A DNA stretch of 64,000 bases from Nitrospirota bacterium (GTDB taxonomy: Bacteria; Nitrospirota; Nitrospiria; 2-01-FULL-66-17): assembly GCA_040757335.1 (NCBI GenBank), contig JBFLXB010000001.1:124001-188000 (forward strand). Reading direction: 5' to 3'. Below are positions 59,743 through 64,000 of this stretch, piece by piece. Positions within the stretch are counted from its first letter, which is position 1, and each line of letters starts with the position of its first letter. A program made the position numbers and the translations under genes. The notes under the pieces were generated by a model, which saw nothing but the letters and a program-made list of their open reading frames with translations, was not told the origin of the DNA and did no database searches.

Positions 59743-62700
59743 CTATCCCGAGTGACGATCTCCCAACACCACCCGCACCCGGTGGGTGGCGCCGTCCAAA
59801 ATCAACGGAATCTCCGCGGGGTTCACCGGCGCGCCGTCGAGTTCGGCCTCCGAGACACAACGACAGCGACGTTTGGGATTGAGAACGGTGATTTCGTACC
59901 GGGTGCCCCGCGTCCCATCGGCCTGCCAGACCAGCGAATACTCGGGCCAGGCCGTGGGGATGCAGGGGTCCATTGCGAAATGGGCGCCCTTTCGCCTGAG
60001 TCCCAGGATGCTCTCCAGTCCGGCGCGGTACATCCACCCGGCTGAGCCGGTATACCAGGTCCATCCGCCTCGTCCGGCGTGGGCGGGGTGGGCATAGACG
60101 TCGGCGGCCACTGCGTAGGGCTCGGCCTTGTAGCGCTCGACGTCGGCGGGCGTGCGCGCATGGTTGATCGGGTTGAGCATGTGCAGCAGTTCCACGGCTT
60201 CATCCCCGCTGCCCAGCCGCGCGACCGCCATTACGGTCCAGAGCGCGGCGTGGGTGTACTGTCCCCCGTTTTCCCGAATCCCGGGCAGATATCCCTTGAT
60301 GTAGCCGGGATCCTGGGACGAGCGGTCGAACGACGGCGCAAACAACAGCACCACGCGGGCGCCCCGTTGCACCAGATGCGCGCGCACTGCGTCCATGGCG
60401 CGTTCGGCGCGAGGGAGGGGCGCGGCGCCCGAGAGCACGGCCCAGGATTGCGCGATCGAATCGATCTTGCACTCGTCGTTTTGCTCCGAGCCCACGGGTG
60501 CGCCATTGTCGAAGTACGCGCGGCGATACCAATCGCCGTCCCACGCGAGTTCGATCATGCCCGCCAATCGGGCCGCCTCGTGCCGGTACCGGGCGGAGCG
60601 CTCGCTCTCGCCGCGGACCTCGCACACTGACGCGAACCGGGTCAGCACGGCGTGGAGGAACCATCCCAGCCACACGCTCTCGCCGCGTCCTTGATAGCCG
60701 ATCCGGTTCATGCCGTCGTTCCAGTCCCCGCTGCCGATCAGCGGGAGGCCGTGGCTGCCGACGGTGAGGCCCTTGTCGATCGCGCGCACACAGTGCTCGA
60801 ACAATGACGCGGAGTCATTTGAGACCTGGGGTTGGAAGTACGCCTCCTGCTCTCCGGGCGCCAGCAACGGAGCGGCCAGAAAGGGAACGACTTCATCGAG
60901 CACGGCGCGGTCTCCGGTCGTGTCCACGTAGTGGGCCACGGCGTAGGGGAGCCAGAGCAGGTCGTCCGAACACCGTGTGCGGGTGCCGCGTCCGCTGGGC
61001 TCGTGCCACCAGTGCTGCACGTCGCCCTCGATGAATTGGTGGCTCGCGGCTCGGAGCAGGTGCTCGCGAAAGAGATCGGGCCGGGCCCACGCGAGCGCCA
61101 TGACGTCCTGGAGCTGATCGCGAAATCCGTAGGCGCCCCCTGGTTGAGAATAGGCCGAGCGCGCCCACAGGCGACAACTGATGTTTTGATAGAGCAGCCA
61201 TCGGTTCCACAGCAGGTCGAACGAGTTGTCCGGGGTCTGCACCTGAACCGTGTGAAGAGTCTGGTCCCAGGACCGACGCACCGCGTCGAGGGCTGCTTGC
61301 GCGCCTGGCGCGTGGCCGAAGCGGCGGACGAGATCTCGCACCTGATCCAGGTCCTCCCCCTGGCCGTGAAGGAACACGAGGGAACGGGTCTCGCCAGGCG
61401 CGAGGGTCATGGCCACGTGCAACGCGGCGCAGGGATCGAAGCCGGCGCCGAATCTTCCGGAGAGCGCCTCACGGTCGAGGGCCGCGGGGTGCGACAGCGA
61501 ACCGTTGCGGCCCACGAACTCCATGCGGTCGCCGGTGGCCGAGGCCAGGCCGTCATCAACGTACGCGAACGCGACCCGGCCCGCGAACTCCGGGTGATAG
61601 GGGTTTCGCGCCAGCACCGCCGCCGTGACTACGTCGAATTCCGTCACCACGTGACGGGACTCCCCAGCGCTGGGTGGCCCCAGCACCCATTCGTTGTACG
61701 CGAACACGCCAAGCCGCCGGGTGTGCTCGCTCGCGTTGGTCACGGTCAGCACCGAGATCTTGACGGGGTCTTCCGCCGCAACGAACACCGCGAGCTCCTG
61801 GACCAGACCGTGGTCGGCGAGGGTGAACCTGGAGACCCCGGCCGAGTGGCGGATGACGAAGCGCGGGCTCTCGCGGTGTCGCCGCACGGGGCCCGGCGTG
61901 GCCGACCACACGTCGCCCGCGTCCTCATCCCGCAGAAAGATGGCTTCACCGGTGGGATCGCTGATCGGGTCGTTCGCAAAGGGCGTCAGGCGATTCTCGC
62001 GGCTATTCTCCGACCAGGTATACGCGGACCCCGAGGCCGTGATCACGGTCCCGAAGTGAGGGTTGGCGATGACGTTGACCCACGGCAGCGGCGTTTCGCG
62101 ATCTCCTTCCAGGACGATGACATAGTCCCGTCCATTGTCGGCGAATCCGCCGAGCCCGTTGGCGAGGGTGAGGGCAGGGATTGCGACGGGCGGTTCGGGA
62201 CGGGTCGGGATTGGCTCCTGAGCGCTGGGGGGTTTGAAGGCGTCCCGCCATTGCGGTTCGGGATAGGGTCGATCCAGTTGGGTGGCCAGCCCCCCGCGGT
62301 CGCCGCTGACGATCGCCCGGGCCACGCCGGCGAGCAGAAGACGCTCGGCCTCGCCCATGCCGTCGCCACGCAGGAGGTAGATGCCGCCCGGACGGTGTTT
62401 CCACGCGCCCCACGGCCCGCTTTCCAGGAGCGCGACGAGCGCGGCGTGCATTTCGTTCAAGTAACTGACCGGGTGTTCGTTGACGATGACGACATCCGCG
62501 CTCAGTCCCTTCATGCGCCAATACTCCTGGGCCTGCAAGACTTGGCGCACGAGGGGCAGGTCGTGTTCCTTGACCACGCGTACCAACAGAATCGGTAGAT
62601 CGCCCGAGATCCCGTGGGCCCAGAGCCCGGCCTGGCCCAGGACGTTGCGGGCCAACACCTCCGGGGCCGCGCGCAGCGAGCCGTCGGTGTATAACACGCG

Positions 62701-64000
62701 GGAGGCCAAGCGATCGAAGAGTTGGGCTTCGTCGCTGGAGATGCCCAGGTGCCGCAGGCGGATCTGCGCGTGGGTGAACGCGAGCGCAAAGGTCCGGCCT
62801 TGCGCGCTGGGGTCGTGGTACTTCTGGGCCAGGACCAGGGCGGCGTCGCGGGTTCCGGCCATCCCGGTGGCGAACGAGAGGCGCACGAAGCCGCCGGGGG
62901 CGAGGCGGATACGCGTCCTGAGGCTCACGATGGGATCGAGCACCGCGCCGGTGGTGCCGGATAAGGCTCGTCCATCGAGCGCGATCGGGTCGTCGGGGCC
63001 GCGACCGCGTCCGAGGAAGCGAGCCCGATCGCTCTCCCATTCGACCGGTCCCTGCATGCGTGCTTCCACGCCGAGGACGTGCACCGCCCACGCGCCTGAT
63101 TCGTCGCCGGCGCGCGCGCGGCGTGCGCACAGCAGGGCGGCGCTCTCGGGGAGGTATTCGGTCTCCACGAACAGGTTGCTGAAGGTCGGGTGAACCAGAT
63201 CATCGGCGGGCGGGGCCAACACGATTTCCGCATAGCTCGTCACTTCGAGTTCGCGCGGGCGGTCGCTGCGATTGGTGACCGAGAGGCGGCGAACCTCGAC
63301 GTCGTCCTCCGCCGATACCGCGATCTCGATCTGCGTCTCGATCTCGTCGTCGCGGCGGTGGAACACGGCTTTCTCCGCCAAGAAGGTGGCGAGGTAGTTG
63401 TCGGGCGCGCCGCCCATCGGATGAGCCGTCGCGGACCACACCGACCCGCTGCGAACGTCGCGCAGGTAGAGGAACTGGCTTCCCGGGTCGCGGGTCGGGT
63501 CCTCGCGATACCGCGTGACCGCGCGGCCGCGGCAGAGGCTGGCGCCCCCTCCCGCGTTGGTGATGATCACGGTGTAATTGCCATTGGAGAGAAAGTGCGC
63601 GTGAGGGTACAACGTGTGAGGCGACCGGAACCGGCGCACTGCCTGGGGCGGCACCGGGGCCGCGACCCGCGTTTCCTCGGCCGGTCGAGGTTGGGTGATC
63701 GGCAGGTGGCGCGGCACGCGCTCCTGGAGCAGCAGCTCGGTGGCCTGCACCCGCGGGTCGGCGTGGAATCGCTCCACCATCGGATACCCCAGGAGGGTAT
63801 TGGCCAGGGCGACCAGGGTCATGCCCTGGTGGTGCGCGAGGTAGGCCTGCACCACCACGCCGTGCGAGCCGTGCGGTCGGGGACCTGGTCGGGGATCGGC
63901 CTCGTCGGTCCGGCGGGTGGTGAAGTCGATGGCGTCGTAGTAGCCGTACCGTCCAGCCCGCGTTCGGAGAGGTGTTGCAGGTTCTGGATCGCCTCCTTCG
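59743..64000 (-). CDS. ndvB: GH94 part of a cyclic beta-1,2-glucan synthase, 5' end outside window, frameshifted
   Basis: At least 1371 residues of the C-terminal half of an NdvB-type protein. It begins with [20 protein letters not shown], a core element of these synthases. Two consecutive GT36/GH94 beta-sandwich domains follow ([18 protein letters not shown] and [18 protein letters not shown]), then the GH94 barrel with [20 protein letters not shown], catalytic Asp in [14 protein letters not shown], and [16 protein letters not shown]94 in NdvB trims chains by phosphorolysis. GTG 63858 is not the real start: the same frame reads [14 protein letters not shown] farther upstream, and before that the neighbouring frame reads [17 protein letters not shown], so a frameshift lies near 63948-63953. 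Confidence 0.88.
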   Translation of the reverse strand, partial: EGGDPEPATPLRTRAGRYGYYDAIDFTTRRTDEADPRPGPRPHGSHGVVVQAYLAHHQGMTLVALANTLLGYPMVERFHADPRVQATELLLQERVPRHLPITQPRPAEETRVAAPVPPQAVRRFRSPHTLYPHAHFLSNGNYTVIITNAGGGASLCRGRAVTRYREDPTRDPGSQFLYLRDVRSGSVWSATAHPMGGAPDNYLATFLAEKAVFHRRDDEIETQIEIAVSAEDDVEVRRLSVTNRSDRPRELEVTSYAEIVLAPPADDLVHPTFSNLFVETEYLPESAALLCARRARAGDESGAWAVHVLGVEARMQGPVEWESDRARFLGRGRGPDDPIALDGRALSGTTGAVLDPIVSLRTRIRLAPGGFVRLSFATGMAGTRDAALVLAQKYHDPSAQGRTFALAFTHAQIRLRHLGISSDEAQLFDRLASRVLYTDGSLRAAPEVLARNVLGQAGLWAHGISGDLPILLVRVVKEHDLPLVRQVLQAQEYWRMKGLSADVVIVNEHPVSYLNEMHAALVALLESGPWGAWKHRPGGIYLLRGDGMGEAERLLLAGVARAIVSGDRGGLATQLDRPYPEPQWRDAFKPPSAQEPIPTRPEPPVAIPALTLANGLGGFADNGRDYVIVLEGDRETPLPWVNVIANPHFGTVITASGSAYTWSENSRENRLTPFANDPISDPTGEAIFLRDEDAGDVWSATPGPVRRHRESPRFVIRHSAGVSRFTLADHGLVQELAVFVAAEDPVKISVLTVTNASEHTRRLGVFAYNEWVLGPPSAGESRHVVTEFDVVTAAVLARNPYHPEFAGRVAFAYVDDGLASATGDRMEFVGRNGSLSHPAALDREALSGRFGAGFDPCAALHVAMTLAPGETRSLVFLHGQGEDLDQVRDLVRRFGHAPGAQAALDAVRRSWDQTLHTVQVQTPDNSFDLLWNRWLLYQNISCRLWARSAYSQPGGAYGFRDQLQDVMALAWARPDLFREHLLRAASHQFIEGDVQHWWHEPSGRGTRTRCSDDLLWLPYAVAHYVDTTGDRAVLDEVVPFLAAPLLAPGEQEAYFQPQVSNDSASLFEHCVRAIDKGLTVGSHGLPLIGSGDWNDGMNRIGYQGRGESVWLGWFLHAVLTRFASVCEVRGESERSARYRHEAARLAGMIELAWDGDWYRRAYFDNGAPVGSEQNDECKIDSIAQSWAVLSGAAPLPRAERAMDAVRAHLVQRGARVVLLFAPSFDRSSQDPGYIKGYLPGIRENGGQYTHAALWTVMAVARLGSGDEAVELLHMLNPINHARTPADVERYKAEPYAVAADVYAHPAHAGRGGWTWYTGSAGWMYRAGLESILGLRRKGAHFAMDPCIPTAWPEYSLVWQADGTRGTRYEITVLNPKRRCRCVSEAELDGAPVNPAEIPLILDGATHRVRVVLGDRHSG

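Overview
The window is GC-rich, densely coded DNA from a Gram-negative, free-living bacterium. RND efflux, outer-membrane barrels, exported lipoproteins, a periplasmic murein transglycosylase and a sigma-54 activator all point that way. Nothing here fixes the phylum. The gene mix (second DnaK/DnaJ pair, GlgE/TreS/TreY/TreZ island, cyclic-glucan synthase, DUF433/DUF5615 module, C/G-rich palindromic repeats) would suit Nitrospirota, Methylomirabilota or a similar environmental lineage. No rRNA, tRNA, CRISPR array, transposase or phage gene was seen.

Region 1 (1-7.2 kb): two tandem four-CBS proteins (the first cut by the window edge), an ECF sigma factor with its zinc-type anti-sigma factor, a small DUF2892 membrane protein, and an RND adaptor plus pump. 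Region 2 (7.2-12.6 kb) is accessory in character. It holds a lipoprotein behind a strong promoter with a C9T9 tract, a HEAT-repeat protein, a beta-barrel-like protein whose N-terminus is encoded by a palindromic repeat, a small secreted four-cysteine protein, and a toxin-antitoxin pair flanked by two copies of the 3' end of an aminotransferase gene. Region 3 (12.6-18.4 kb): class III aminotransferase, a pair of inverted repeats, a sigma-54 activator overlapping a DJ-1/PfpI gene, an exported gamma-carbonic anhydrase and a HAD phosphatase.

Region 4 (18.8-26.6 kb, all minus strand): zinc metallopeptidase, ATP-grasp ligase, DnaK, DnaJ, outer-membrane protein, exonuclease III and a ParB-like protein. 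Region 5 (26.7-31 kb, plus strand): FHA-GGDEF cyclase, Tat-type lytic transglycosylase, SRPBCC protein and NhaA.

Region 6 (31-64 kb) is a large island for alpha-glucan, trehalose and osmotic functions. On the minus strand are TreY, maltokinase, a TM-helix channel-like protein, a GT-A glycosyltransferase, TreS, GlgE, GlgX, a BrkB-type protein, an AI-2E-type transporter, a cation/proton antiporter fused to a mannosyl-3-phosphoglycerate-phosphatase-like domain, TreZ and a tandem UspA protein. On the plus strand are DUF948 and YtxH envelope proteins, a beta-phosphoglucomutase/trehalose-6-phosphate phosphatase fusion, a GH65 phosphorylase, a Ca2+/cation exchanger, an alpha-glucan phosphorylase and a hemerythrin. 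The window ends inside a GH94 cyclic-beta-glucan synthase gene that carries a frameshift. Together these genes could make trehalose from glycogen (TreY/TreZ), interconvert maltose and trehalose (TreS), turn trehalose into alpha-glucan (TreS, maltokinase, GlgE), trim and phosphorolyse glucan (GlgX, GlgP) and break down trehalose by phosphorolysis (GH65, beta-PGM), next to several ion transporters.

The strongest candidate for something new is the antiporter-phosphatase fusion. Its HAD domain keeps the substrate-recognition sequence of the family but has lost the nucleophilic Asp (now Glu) and the first Asp of motif IV (now Ser). It looks like a catalytically dead solute-phosphate sensor joined to an ion transporter.
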